Shown: positions 44,476 through 56,184 of the stretch, piece after piece
How positions within the stretch are numbered: position 1 is the first letter of the stretch
Layout: every line of letters begins with the position of its first letter
Notes under the pieces: model-generated
Databases searched by the model: none
Told to the model about the DNA's origin: nothing
What the model saw: the letters and a program-made list of their open reading frames with translations, nothing else
Translations under genes and position numbers: made by a program
Origin: Gentiana macrophylla
Lineage: Eukaryota; Streptophyta; Magnoliopsida; Gentianales; Gentianaceae
Direction of reading: 5' to 3'
Assembly: GCA_026214975.1 (NCBI GenBank)
Contig: CM047817.1
Coordinates: forward strand, 54,122,246-54,186,245
Length of the DNA stretch: 64,000 bases

Positions 44476-45660
44476 AGAAACATCTCGGGGAAAACGAGGG
44501 AGTATACTAAAATGACAAGAGATAGCAAAATCGAGTAATAGCAAAAGATAAAGAATTCAATACATCCAAAAGTGAAACAAAGTAGAAATGAAAATACTGA
44601 TGCCTTATGGCTTACATGATCCATCGGAAATAATAAATAGTTGCTGAATGAAAAATACAACGAATCGCGTAATCAAAAGTAGAGAAAATATGCAATCTCA
44701 GTATCTAGGACAAATCAAAATCGAAAATAAACAAATAAAATCTTGACTGCCCCGGAGTCGTAGAATCACCAGCCGGAGGTACATCACCCGCAGGGGCATC
44801 AGGCTGCTCCTCATCCGAAGAAGACTCAGAGTCCTCCAAAACATCCGCAATGGCCTGCTCAACCGCATCAGAATAGATATAATCCATGGTGCTCGGGTCG
44901 AAGATTTTGTCGTCCTTCGGATGCCGGCCCTCACTGATACACTGCAAGATCGTCAAAATGTTGTTTTGTGTAGTCCGAATATCTTGCAACCAGTTCCACA
45001 CACTGTCGCCCATACTCAACCTCATCCGGACTGAGGCAGAGATAGTAGGAAGTGAGGATACTCGAGGCGGTGCCGAAGAAGAACCAGGCTCACGTGCTAC
45101 CTCAGCCTCAGTCTCAGTCTGCCCCGAAGATTTCACTTTCTCCCTCTGCAAGAACCTAGGATTCTTCGGTTTGTGATCGGTCTTGTACTCGGGAACTTTA
45201 GCATCCTGACAGAGACCGTGGATCAAATGTGGACATATCAAGCATCTAGTATATACTTTCTGATTCATGGCGATCTCGTCGAAAATCGCTTGTCCGACAT
45301 CAACATTGAGCTTGAAGGTCAAGGCATATAGCATCCCAAGGTCACCAATGTGGAAGTGAGTCAGGTTGTTCTTAGGTAACAACCGGTTCTGAATAAACCG
45401 ACACTGGACCTTCCAATCTTCCGTCCAACTTGTGGTAACTAATTCCTTTCTAGCCCCGCCCGGCCTGAGTGTCCATGGTACCTCGGGGCACACCAACAAC
45501 CGTAACTCCTCAAACGGATCCTCACCGGCATCATGCTTGGCCTTTATCGCCTCCTTGTAGTCCAACCCCTCAAAAGGATCCAACCCGTACTTCATGATGG
45601 ATTTTATGTAAAAATTATTTATGTCAATATTTATTTGGAAGCGGCTATTCACTCACTCTG
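44476..45660 (-). mobile_element. Fragment of a third Athila relative, carrying a 3' ORF
   Basis: On the minus strand this has an ORF (44705-45652) followed by non-coding DNA. At its left edge is the block TCTCGGGGAAAACGAGGGAG (44488-44507), which recurs at 17880 and 33104 in the other Athila relatives. Neither LTR is recognisable. It abuts the truncated chromo1 LTR without a target duplication, so it came by rearrangement or is itself truncated. Confidence 0.6.
44705..45607 (-). CDS. Plant transposon protein (Transposase_32-like) of an Athila relative
   Basis: The frame is open for 315 codons from 45652; the family-like part begins at MKYGLDPFEGLDYKEAI (45607). It reads LLVCPEVPWTLRPGG, FIQNRLLPKNNLTHFHIGD, LGMLYALTFKLNVDVGQAIF and CLICPHLIHGLCQDAKVP, then a basic linker, a Ser/Pro region and a Glu/Asp-rich C-terminus (SESSSDEEQPDAPAGD). 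The IQN-LLP, LYA...VDVGQ and P-LI--LC pattern matches the putative plant transposon protein domain found in or near Athila-like elements. The biochemical role of that domain is unknown. The C-terminal coiled tail may mediate contacts. The upstream end is probably lost. It is the only long intact frame of this element. Confidence 0.6.
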   Translation of the reverse strand: MKSIMKYGLDPFEGLDYKEAIKAKHDAGEDPFEELRLLVCPEVPWTLRPGGARKELVTTSWTEDWKVQCRFIQNRLLPKNNLTHFHIGDLGMLYALTFKLNVDVGQAIFDEIAMNQKVYTRCLICPHLIHGLCQDAKVPEYKTDHKPKNPRFLQREKVKSSGQTETEAEVAREPGSSSAPPRVSSLPTISASVRMRLSMGDSVWNWLQDIRTTQNNILTILQCISEGRHPKDDKIFDPSTMDYIYSDAVEQAIADVLEDSESSSDEEQPDAPAGDVPPAGDSTTPGQSRFYLFIFDFDLS

Positions 45661-46069
45661 TGCATTAAGGCTCTTGTTAAAGTCATATTTCATACTCCCC
45701 TTTTTCTACATAATCATCAAATTCATTCAGGTAGAATTGCATTTGTATAATATTAGCATTTAAGGAAATCATTTTTAAAAAAAAATTTAGCACCAACCGA
45801 AAGGGGCACTCATTGTCTTGCCTTTAGAGTTTCGTACAAAAGCTGTATTTACATCTTTTTCTTAGAAAAATCGATACAGGATATATTGGGCTCCACACTC
45901 GGCTCAAAGACAAGACACTCCAGTACATCACTCATGTTCTTTTTGTACGACCAGAGCTATGCCCATGGGTGCGTGAAATCATTCAAAACATAAGGTGGTA
46001 TCACACCATTTTTTGGTTTACCGTTGAAAGTTTATTCTAATACATACAATCTTATTTTAAATATCTATA
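45661..46069. other. Unassigned 0.4-kb stretch
   Basis: AT-rich sequence between the Athila-related ORF and chromo3, without motifs shared elsewhere in the window. The last five bases (CTATA, 46065-46069) would be the target duplication of chromo3, but its other end is outside the window. Confidence 0.4.
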
Positions 46070-47947
46070 TGTGACGCCCCTGTCCCGGATACCGAGTCAT
46101 TATCCAGAAAAAAACGCCTGGTACATATATAATTAAAATTTAATCTAATTATACACATAAGCCTTACGTAAGCAGACGTCAGTGAACAAACAGAAGTCAA
46201 AACGACTGACTCGGGTAACTGAAACGACTAATAAACGATCGAAAGTAACACAGGCTGCATCTATTACATCACCAAAGACTTATTATAATCATCAAAAACA
46301 AGTGTATCCGTTACAATTCGTTAACCATAAACTCAAACCATTGATTTCCATCGTTACAAAGGACAAGAGAAGCTATACCCAAAGGTAAATCGAAAGTAAG
46401 GACAGTAGACGTCATCTGCAGCATCTCCGGGTCACTCTTCAGTGGTCTCGAAAACAACCTACAAATGCACCACCTTCTTGGGGTGGGTACAATAAAGAAG
46501 AGGGGGTAAATACATACGTACTCAGTAAGTGGTTGAAGAAACGTTTACAATAAATAACATGGCATACATATATATACATAACATAATACATTCTACAATC
46601 ACTACCATATAGGTTGTAACAGTAGAGCTCACTCACCCTCTACTAGCTCCGTAGTACATCCTCGCACAAGTAAAGTATGTTACATCAATATCAAAGGACA
46701 CTACGCATGGTGAAAATGCACCACAACATTGTTTGCACCGCTCTGGGGGCATGGACTCGGGTTCCATGTGGGAGTTACACGTTGCACGTAGGAGTAGTAA
46801 GGGTCCCATGCTTCGATATAAAAAATGTGCCTCACTAATGATATTGATGTTTTAGCTTTAGACATACACATATGTATTTACGAGATTAGTCTAACCACCA
46901 GATTCATTCACATAAAAGGCTTCCTAAAGACTTCTAGTCCTAGACAACTAGTTATATTACCTAGCACGTTGTAAAAGGATCAATAACTACTATGTCAATG
47001 TTCCACAAGCCCAAAACAATGCCTTCCGTTGCTCCCACCTTCTCCCGCAGAGGGTCTCAGTTGTGGTGCGATTTGATACCAAGGCTATACCATAAGTCGA
47101 TGTTAGACATTGTCAATTAACATATAATGTTCTATAAGAACATACAAACCACATCGTATCGTGTAATACACGTAAAAGCACAACATTAATTTAATACTCT
47201 TCTACTGTAATATATACCACCGTACATAATACGTGTTAATTCAACTACATTAATTAAATACATGCCTAATCCCTTTGTTTCCAAAACTTTAGTTTTCTCC
47301 AAAGTTCTTCATATTTTAATTTTTTTTCCTTTCTACGGCATCATACAGGGAATAGGGTATATCCTCCTACTGATTAAAAATAATATAGTCATGTCCTATT
47401 ACTTCTTTTCTTTTCCGGCAGCATACAGCAACAACAAATAGCATCATGTGGTATTCTTCTTTTTTCTTTCGTTGAAGATCAACCGGCAACATAAAAAAAC
47501 GAATATATAGTAATCAAAAAGAGAAACAATAATGAATAATTAAACACATAATTAAATTCGGTTGAACACCTAAAATCCGTTTAAGAACACTCCCTTATCT
47601 TAGCAATACAACCGCATTATGAAAACGAAAACGAATAGTAAAAAGCTTGTATCCTCAGTTCCCATCACTTCTACGAATAACCTATGATCGTTAAACGATA
47701 TTCTACGATTAAAACAACCCTTAACATCATTAAAGCTCGAAATTTTATCAAGAACGATCAAGATTATGATTTTTGGGCTAAAAACAAAAACTTACTGAAT
47801 TGCAAACAGTTACTGTTGAAACGTTCGTCTGGACGAGACAATGATTTCCTTCTTCTACGGTCTGCCCAAATTCCTGACAGATTGGCCACACGATTGAAGA
47901 TTCCCTTCCTCCACATCCAGTTCTTTCTACTTCGTTCCTCCTCCTAG
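46070..47947 (-). mobile_element. 3' LTR of chromo3, larger piece
   Basis: Begins TGTGACGCCCCTGTCCCGG on the plus strand, the inverse of the conserved Tekay-type LTR end. It is broken at CCTAG (47943-47947) by the next chromovirus and resumes at 56312, where it ends ACGGGGTGTTACA at 56533. Short open frames inside (46182-46388 and 47684-47947) are not convincing. Confidence 0.8.
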
Positions 47948-49876
47948 TGTAACGCCCCGTTCCCGGACACCGAGTCCTTATCCGGAAATCGAGACGTTCG
48001 GCACGCATAATATTAAAAAAATAATATTACACATAAGCCTCTACTACGTCGTATCAAATAAAAGCAAACGAAAGCAAAAGACTCGGGTATAAAAATTTCC
48101 AAACATCCAAGAATAGAAACAACATCTAAAGGTGGAAATGTACTTATTACATTCAAGGAAAAATACGAAATCCAAAAGAACGTACGATACTACAAGTCTC
48201 GAAAGGCCACAAGTCTAAAGCAACAGTCTAACAAAGGATAATAAAAGGACAAAAGTAAAATCTTCAATGAGACGTCATCATCGAACTCCTACTCGAAAAT
48301 ATTATCGACCTGTTCGTCTTCTCACCCCCAAACACATAGAAAACATACATTTGAGGTAAGTACAACGTACTTAATAAGAAAGAGAAGCTATGACAACAAT
48401 TACAATTTATAAAGATAAGATAATTAAAAGTTTAGTTGTTTATGTATGACCGACTCAATTTAGGGTTCATCTCATGTCCATCAACATGAATTGACTAAAC
48501 GTTTCTACTTAACTTATCTAGGTTACAACCGCACTCAAGGGCACGACACCTGATGTATATCCACCAGGAGATATCAATTGCAACATATTAGTGGATCACA
48601 CCAATATCCACGGAGGCTAGACTAGGTAGGCTCCGATAGCACGCACACCTCAGTAGAGTCCCCCGAACTTGTGGTTCTTTTGACCTACGGGTTCTTCCAC
48701 CTTCAGAGGTAGCACACACATCGCGATATAGACTGGTGCCTATCCAAGAGAGACATGTTGTTTAATCTTTTACTAGTCAAGTACGTGTTTTATTAGGATG
48801 ATTAAGTAACCACCTAAGTATTTTCAATTAATCTCCCTCACCTTGACTACTCTCTTCCTAGACCACTAGACATAGACAAGGCCTATCAATTACACAGACA
48901 TTGATGAATGCTAATTCATCAAAGCACAAGCCTATCATATCATAAATAAGGGTTTAAAACAGTAATAACATGATTATGAAACCCAAAACCAAACTAGAAC
49001 GATAAAACCGTAAAAACAAGGTAAAACAGGCCAGATGCCCGTCCGACCTCCTATGGACGCCCGTCCGTAATCAAACGCCCGTCCACTAAACCCCAAACGT
49101 CCGTCTATCAAAAACAGCTACATCCTGAATCAAAAATCTAACCTTAGACGCCCGTCTGCCTAGTGCAAACGCCCGTTTGAACTACTAGGGTTGCGAACGC
49201 CCGTCCGCCTGGGTTTTTCCCAAAATGCTAGCATCGTCAAAACGCGATTTCTAATCCGTTTCTGACCTAATTGGCATCGAATTAAACATAGAAAAATGTA
49301 GAAAACATATCTTAACATCCCAAGGATACCTATGATCCTTGATCAAAGAAAAACACATCTTTCTAACATCTACGCATCTTAAAAACATGATCTACACTTT
49401 ACGAATCATAACAGAGATCATAGGAAGAGTTTCTATCCTAATTGCAGCCACAAACCAGATTCAAAAAGCTTTGAAAGTCTGCAGCCCTTCCCACGAAACT
49501 GATATCCAAACGATGTCCTTCTCACGATGATTCCAATTCTCGAGTCTGATCTGAAAATGGTTCAACACCTCTTAAGATAATTGAAGAACTCCTTCAGCGC
49601 TTTTCTCCTCTCCAAATTCCGCAGAGAGAAAGTGTAAAAACTATTTTTTTTCCCGAATTGTGCTCAGGTTATGGGATTATTGTGTGCAAATTTCATTAAA
49701 TACCAATTTCCCATAAATCCCTTTTTTCCTTAATTGTCCTTTAATTAACAAATAATCAAATTTCCCTTAAATACATACTCTATTAAATACTTAACTCCCA
49801 TAAAAGAAAAGAAATAATAATATTTCATTTTCGCAAAATGACACGTCTGCCCTTTCCCGAAAATCGGAATATTACA
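47948..49876 (-). mobile_element. 3' LTR of the Tekay-type chromovirus
   Basis: About 1.93 kb, TGTAATATTCC... (minus, from 49876) to ...CGGGGCGTTACA. It lacks a 110-bp segment present in the 5' LTR (55149-55258) and the long (TA)n tract. The GC-rich array at 49030-49210 has fewer units than in the 5' LTR. Confidence 0.92.
49030..49210. repeat. GC-rich (A/G)ACGCCCGTC(C/T) array in the Tekay 3' LTR
   Basis: Eight or so units such as GGACGCCCGTCCG, AAACGCCCGTCCA, AAACGTCCGTCTA, AGACGCCCGTCTG and AAACGCCCGTTTG. The homologous array in the 5' LTR is 55353-55555. Confidence 0.75.
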
Positions 49877-49900
49877 TTCTTCCCCCCTTAAAAGGAGTTT
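49877..49900 (-). other. Polypurine tract of the Tekay-type chromovirus
   Basis: The minus strand reads CTTTTAAGGGGGGAAGAA right before the LTR start TGTAATATTCC, preceded by the conserved TTTCGAGGACGAAACTC edge. Confidence 0.88.
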
Positions 49901-49911
49901 CGTCCTCGAAA

Positions 49912-51150
49912 CTAGAACATACCTGGTAAACCCACGAACTCTTGGAATTCACTGATCATATCGTCTTCGACTTCCCAAGTTGCCTCCTCGGGTGAATGAT
50001 TACTCCATTGGACTAACACCAACGGGACCAATCGCCTCTTAATCATCTTTTCCTTCCGGTCCAAAATCTTGATCGGTCTCTCATCATAAGCAAGATTGTC
50101 CTGTAGAATCTCCGGATCAATTCTAGTTTCAACATCATTCCTCGTCAGACACTTCTTCAACATTGAAACGTGAAACACACTATGGACCCTTGACATCGAT
50201 TCCGGTAACTTAAGCTTGTAAGCCAACGGTCCAATCCTTTCCAGAATTTCAAATGGTCCAACATACCTTGGACTTAGCTTTTTCCCTTTTGTCCAAAGCG
50301 TTTCAATCCCTTCATCGGTGAAGCTCGTAGATACACTTTATCACCGACTTCATCCCAAAACAGCGGCGTTCTACATCTTCTTCCATACAACGCTTCAAAC
50401 GGCGGCATGCCTATACTTGCATGATAACTATTGTTGTAGGCAAATTCTGCTACCGGTAGGTAGTCATCCCATGATCCACATACTTCCAAAACACAAGCTC
50501 TTAGCATGTCCTCGAGTGTTTGGATGGTCCTCTCAGATTGTCCATCTGTCTGAGGGTGAAAGGCCATACTCAAATCCAACTTGGTTCCAAAAGCTGCTTG
50601 TAAGCTCTTCCAAAACCGACTGACGAACCTCGAATCATGATCCAAAACAATCGAGATAGGAACCATGTGAAGCTTCACTATATTATCCAAGTATAGTGTC
50701 GTCATCTTCTTCAAGGGCATATCAACCTTATACGGTAAGAAATGGGCCGATTTGGTCAATCTACCACAATTATCCAAATCGCATCATGCCCTCCCTTAGT
50801 CATCGGTAAACCGGTGATGAAATCCATTGTAATCTTATCCCACTTCCATTCAGGGATATCCAAGGGTTCAAGCATTCCTCCTGGTCTTCTATGCTCCGCC
50901 TTTACTTTTTGACAAATGTCGCATTCTGCCAAGAACTTGGCAATCTCTACCTTCATCGAAGGCCACCAAAACATCTCCTTCAAGTCACGTTACATCTTAG
51001 TAGCTCCTGGGTGGACTGCAAAAGCAATACTATGAGCCTCTTCCATAACTCTCTGTCTTAAGTCGCCAACATTAGGTACACACAAACGATCCTGGTACCA
51101 AAGGTTTCCGTTCTTGTCCAAGACATAACCCACTGTAGGCTTCTCTCTAG
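49912..51150 (-). pseudogene. Tekay integrase with C-terminal chromodomain, with nonsense codons
   Basis: Inserts the cDNA; the chromodomain is thought to guide it to chromatin. The zinc region HSIAFAVHPGATKM precedes a TAA (50990-50992) in the KM-x-RDLK motif. Then MFWWPSMKVEIAKFLAECDI and CQKVKAEHRRPGG, KWDKITMDFITGLP (Asp), VLDHDSRFVSRFW (Asp) and HPQTDGQSERTIQTLEDM (Glu), EFAYNNSYHASIGM, PPFEALYGRRCRTPLFW. After a frame change come LPESMSRVHSVFHVSML and the chromodomain-like VPLVLVQWSNHSPEEATWEV with EDDMISEFQEF. Catalytic residues are present; the frame is not continuous. Confidence 0.93.
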
Positions 51151-51154
51151 CAAC

Positions 51155-52560
51155 TCATTTCAAATCAACCAAAGTTGGGTCTTCATCTTGCTTCTCCCGA
51201 ATATCATCCATCAATTCCAATCTTGCTAACAATGGTGCCACGAACTGTCGATCCTCAATCTGATCAAACCTGCTGATTTCCAGCCCATCTAACCTTTCTG
51301 CCATATCTTCGACGCTTGAAGCTGCAAAGAATGGTTTCCTGCTTAAAGCATCTGCCACTACGTTGGCTTTGCCTGGATGTATAAGCAATCACTTTCCCCC
51401 CTTGCATCAACACACAACCTAGACCCTGTCCCGAAGCATCCGTGTAGACGTCGTAGTTATCAAAAATCTCCGGAACTGCTAACACTGGGGCCGTAGTCAA
51501 CCTATCCTTCAATGTATGAAAAGTTGCATCACACTCGCTAGTCCATTGGAACTTCACATTCTTCTGTGTAAGTTTAGTGAGTGGAGTAGCTATCTTTGAA
51601 AAGTCTTGCACGAACTTCCTATAGTAGCCAGCCAAACCAAGAAAGCTCCTTACTTCTGAAACTGTGGTAGGTTTAGGCCAATTCTCAACTGCTTCAATCT
51701 TTGCTGGATCAACTTGGATGCCATCTCCAGAAATGACATGTCCCAAGAAACTAACTTGCTTCAACCAAAAGTCACACTTCGAAAACTTAGCAAATAATTG
51801 ATTCTTCTTCAAAGTTTCTAACACTATCCTTAAGTGTTCCTCATGTTCTTTCTCATCCTTAGAGTATACTAGGATGTCGTCTATGAACACTATCACAAAC
51901 TTATCCAAGTATGGCATGAAGACTCGTTGCATCAAATCCATAAATGCAGATGGAGCATTAGTGAGTCCAAAAGGCTTAACTAAGAAATCATAATGTCCAT
52001 ACCTCGTACTAAAAGCCTTCTTCGGTATATCTACCACCTTGATCTTCAATTGATGATAACCGGACCTAAGGTCAATCTTAGAGAACAACTTCTTGCCTTG
52101 CAACTGGTTGAACAGATCATCAATCCTCGTCAAGGGATACTTATTCTTGATGGTAAGGTTATTCAACGCCCTGTAGTCGATACACATCCTCATGCTACCA
52201 TCTTTCTTCTTAACAAACAATACTGGGGCTCCCCAAGGCGAAGTACTAGGCTGAATTATATTCCTTTCAAGCATGTCCTTAAGTTGAGCTTTCAACTCCT
52301 TTAACTCAACCAGTACCATCCTATAGGGTGCCTTAGCAACTGGTGCTGCTCTCGGTATCAGTTTGATCTCAAACTCGATTTCCCTATCTGGCATGTTTCT
52401 CGGTAACTCTTCCGGAAATACCTCAGGGTACTCTCTCACTACAGGAGTTTCTTCAAGCTTGGGCTTCAATTGTTCCACATCCACTGCATACAACAAGTAG
52501 CCTTCACAACCCTTCGGACAAGCTCTGATTTCCTTGACCGCTGAAATTATCAGATGTCGC
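51155..52560 (-). pseudogene. Tekay reverse transcriptase with RNase H mostly deleted
   Basis: RT copies the element RNA. A long open frame (52496-51264) holds [21 protein letters not shown]-like [62 protein letters not shown], the catalytic [31 protein letters not shown] and [15 protein letters not shown]. RNase H begins with [18 protein letters not shown] and then breaks at about 51380. There VIAYTSRQ is fused out of frame to the [15 protein letters not shown] motif that normally ends RNase H, so roughly 130 residues are missing. Upstream, the frame starts straight after the gag zinc knuckles, with no protease. Confidence 0.93.
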
Positions 52561-52599
52561 TTCTTACTCGGCTTGGGCCACTTCTCCCGTTTCCTCGGC

Positions 52600-54050
52600 T
52601 CGTACTCCCTTTATTCCCCTTATTGGGACATTCCCTGGAAAAGTGTCCTGGTTCTCCGCAAAATTAGCAACCGCCTGAACTAGCTCTGCACTCTCCTGAA
52701 TGATTCCTATTGCACTTGGAGCATAGGGGTGCACTGCTTGGGGCCTTAACTGCCGGAGGAGCTGTTGTCTTCTTAGCATTCTATTGTGGGGCTCCTCGGT
52801 GATTACCCTGACTATTCCCAAAGTTCCTCTTGTTCCCAATAACCACCGTAGCCTTCTTCCTGATGGTCTCAACCTCCAAGGCTTTATTCAATAACTCTGC
52901 CATGTTCCTCGCTGTAAATCCCAACATGCCAGACTGTATCTGATAGGGTAAACCTTCCTTATAAAGAGCCATCTTCCTCTCTTCGACCTTCATCAACACA
53001 GCGTAGAATCTTCCCAACTCGTTAAACTTGTTGGTGTACTGTGATACTGTCATATAATTACCCTGTTTAAGTTTCAAAAACTGACTTGACCATGTCCGCC
53101 TGCACTGTTTCTGGAAAATACTCGTTATAGAACATGTCCTTAAAGCCTCCCCAATCTGTTACCTTGCCCTTACTACTTTGTATAGCATCAATCCAAGCTT
53201 CTGATGCGCCCAAAAGGAAACTAACCGCTAGCTGTGCCATCTCAGTCTTAGGCACATGAATGTTCCTGCATGCCTTCTCGAAGCTCCTTTTCCATTCCTC
53301 AGCCTTTGAATGTTCAACATTCCCATAGAAGTTCTAAACCCGATTCCTTCTCAATCTTGTGTACCAATCCACAGCCGGTGCTTGCTCAAAAGCTGGTCTC
53401 ACGGGTGGGTAAACCGGAGGATAGCCGAAAGGTACTTGCGGCTGGTACTGCTATTGCTGAGGGTAGGTTGGATTCGCTTGAGGTTCAGGCTGAAAAGGGT
53501 AGTATCCCTGATGATAATTCTGGTGATGTTGTGGGGTTGGCTAAGGTTGTTGGAGACCAAAGTGTGGGTAACCAAAACCATGCTGATGGTCGAACTGTGG
53601 TGAAAGTGGTACAATAGGTCGAGGGGTATGACCTACAGGAGGTGGGTAGAAGGTCTGGTGCTGTTGGTGAAACACTAATGGCGAGGGGTGGCTCACTGGT
53701 GGAGGGTAAACGCTAACTGGTGGAGGGTAAACACTGACTGGTGGAGGATAAACGGTTTGCTGGTGTGGAGGTTAACTTACTGGTGGCGGTACAAAACCTG
53801 CTGGAACATCGCTCACCAAGGAAAATTGAACCGAACTCCCCACGTGCCATCGTGGAGGTTGCTCCTGATGTGGTCTCGGTGACAAACCCTGTTGAGACCT
53901 TGGTGTGGGTGTCGCAGTACGAGGAGGTGGTGATAAACTCTGTCGAGGTAGAGGAATCTGCCTCACAACACCGCCTCCTACGACCGGTGTTGGACTTTCC
54001 TGTCGAACTCTTGAAGTCTCTGCCCCCGCTCCAGTTCTCGTGAACACCAT
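52600..54050 (-). pseudogene. Tekay gag with two zinc knuckles, nonsense codons
   Basis: The structural protein. Likely start MVFTRTGAGAE at 54050, about 100 bp after the LTR; a more upstream ATG at 54101 is possible. A Pro/Gln/Tyr-rich region follows with three to four tandem VYPPPVS units (21-bp repeat, about 53690-53775). Then the capsid domain (AQLAVSFLLGASEAWIDA, FNEYF-like MFYNEYFPETVQ), a frame change near 53075, QYTNKFNELGRFY and GLPYQIQSGML. Two zinc knuckles end it: CSKCNRNHSGEC and C-x-FCGEPGHFSREC, the latter with TAA (52664-52666) between its first two Cys. Several other stops are TAG. Confidence 0.9.
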
Positions 54051-54129
54051 CCTAATGATCAATGAAAACCAGAACGTTACTAAGAGATCTAGATAAAACA
54101 TATCTTAAAAGAAAGGAAGCCTAAAAGAC

Positions 54130-54148
54130 GCTTCTCTCTGATACCAAC
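54130..54148 (-). other. Primer-binding site of the Tekay-type chromovirus
   Basis: The minus strand reads GTTGGTATCAGAGAGAAGC immediately after the 5' LTR end CGTTACA, complementary to initiator Met tRNA. Confidence 0.9.
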
Positions 54149-55352
54149 TGTAACGCCCCGTTCCCGGACACCGAGTCCTTATCCGGAAATCGAGACGTTC
54201 GGAACGCATAATATTAAATAAATAATATTACACGTAAGCCTCTACTACGTCGTATCAAATAAAATCAAACGGAAGCAAAAGACTCGGGTATAAAAATTTC
54301 CAAACATCCAAGAATAGAAACAACATCTAAAGGTGGAAATGTACTTATTACATTCAAGGAAAAATACGAAATCCAAAAGAACGTACGATACTACAAGTCT
54401 CGAAAGGCCACAAGTCTAAAGCAACAGTCTAACAAAGGATAATAAAAGGACAAAAGTAAAATCTTCAATGAGGCGTCTTCAAACATCATCATCGAACTCC
54501 TCCTCGAAAATATTATCGACCTGTTCGTCTTCTCACCCCAAACACATAGAAAACATGCATTTGAGGTAAGTACAACGTACTTAATAAGAAAGAGAAGCTA
54601 TGACAACAATTACAATTTATAAAGATAAGATAATTAAAAGTTTAGTTGTTTATGTATGACCGACTCAATTTAGGGTTCATCTCATGTCCATCAACATGAA
54701 TTGACTAAACGTTTCTACTTAACTTATCTAGGTTACAACCGCACTCAAGGGCACTACGCCTGATGTATATCCACCCGGAGATATCGATTGCAACATATTA
54801 GTGGATCACACCAATATCCACGGAGGCTAGACTAGGTAGGCTCCGATAGTACGTACACCTCAGTAGAGTCCCCCGAACCTGTGGTTCTTTTAACCTACGG
54901 GTTCTTCCACCTACAGAGGTAGCACACACATCGCGATATAGACTGGTGTCTATCCAAGAGAGACATGTTGTTTAATCTTTTACTAGTCAAGTACGTGTTT
55001 TATTAGGATGATTAACTAACCACCTAAGTATTTTCAATTAATCTCCCTCACCTTGACTACTCTCTTCCTAGACCACAAGACATAGACAAGGCCTATCAAC
55101 TACACATACATTGATGAATGCTAATTCATCAAAGCACAAGCCTATCATGCCCTTCAGACGGATCCGAACTTCAACTCCCTTGAAGAGTACATTCGGTGTT
55201 TTAACTGAACGAATCAGAAGTTCAATTCAGGCTTGTTTAAGTTATCCAATATTATCATATCATAAATAAGGGTTTAAAACAGTAATAACATGATTATGAA
55301 ACCCGAAACCAAACTAGAGCGATAAAACCGTAAAAACAAGGTAAAACAGGCC

Positions 55353-55555
55353 AGACGCCCGTCCGTAATCAAACGCCCGTCCACTAAACCCCAAACGCCC
55401 GTCCGTAAAAAACAGCTACATCCTGAATCAAAAATCTAACCTCAGACGCCCGTCTGCCTAGTGCAAACGCCCGTTTGAGCTACTAGTGTTGCGAACGCCC
55501 GTCCGCCTATTGCAGACGCCCATCCGCCTATTGCAGTCGCCCGTCCGCCTGGGTT
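55353..55555. repeat. GC-rich array with a 21-bp tandem unit in the Tekay 5' LTR
   Basis: The same motif as at 49030-49210, with a local tandem repeat of 21 bp (55496-55516, 55517-55537, then a partial copy) built on CGCCCGTCCGCCTATTGCAG. Confidence 0.75.
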
Positions 55556-56112
55556 TTTCCCAAAATGCTAGCATCGTCAAAACGCGATTTCTAATCCGTT
55601 TCTGACCTAATTGGCATCGAATTAAACACAGAAAAACGTAGAAAACATTTCTAAACATCCCATGGATACCTATGATCCTTGATCAAAGAAAAACACATAT
55701 TTCTAACATCTACGCATCTTAAAAACATGATCTACACTTTACGAATCATAACTGAGATCATATGAAGAGTTTCATACCTAATTGCAAATGACCACAAACT
55801 GATTCAAACAAATTTTGAAAGTCTGCAAATTGTTCCCACAAAACTGATATCCAAACGATGTCCTTCTCACGATGATTCCAATTCTCGAGTCTGATCTGAA
55901 AACGGTTCAACACATCTTAAGATAATTGAAGAACTCCTTCAGCCCTTTTCTCCTCTCCAAATTGCGCAGAGAGAAAGTGTAAAAACTGAATATTTTTTTC
56001 TCTGAATTGTGCTTAGGTTATGGGATTATTGTGTGTAAATTTCCTTAAATACCAATTTTCCATAAATCCATTTTTTCCTTAATTGTCCTTTAATTAACAA
56101 ATAATTAGATTT

Positions 56113-56115
<3 letters not shown>

Positions 56116-56184
<69 letters not shown>

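Noticed and set aside
49030..49210. Regular GC-rich repeats resembling a CRISPR-like or satellite array
   Set aside because: Units are short, imperfect and irregularly spaced, sit within LTRs, and recur in plant retrotransposons.
52564..52872. A 102-codon frame between Tekay gag and RT
   Set aside because: It is the wrong frame; the zinc knuckles are encoded in another frame of the same strand.
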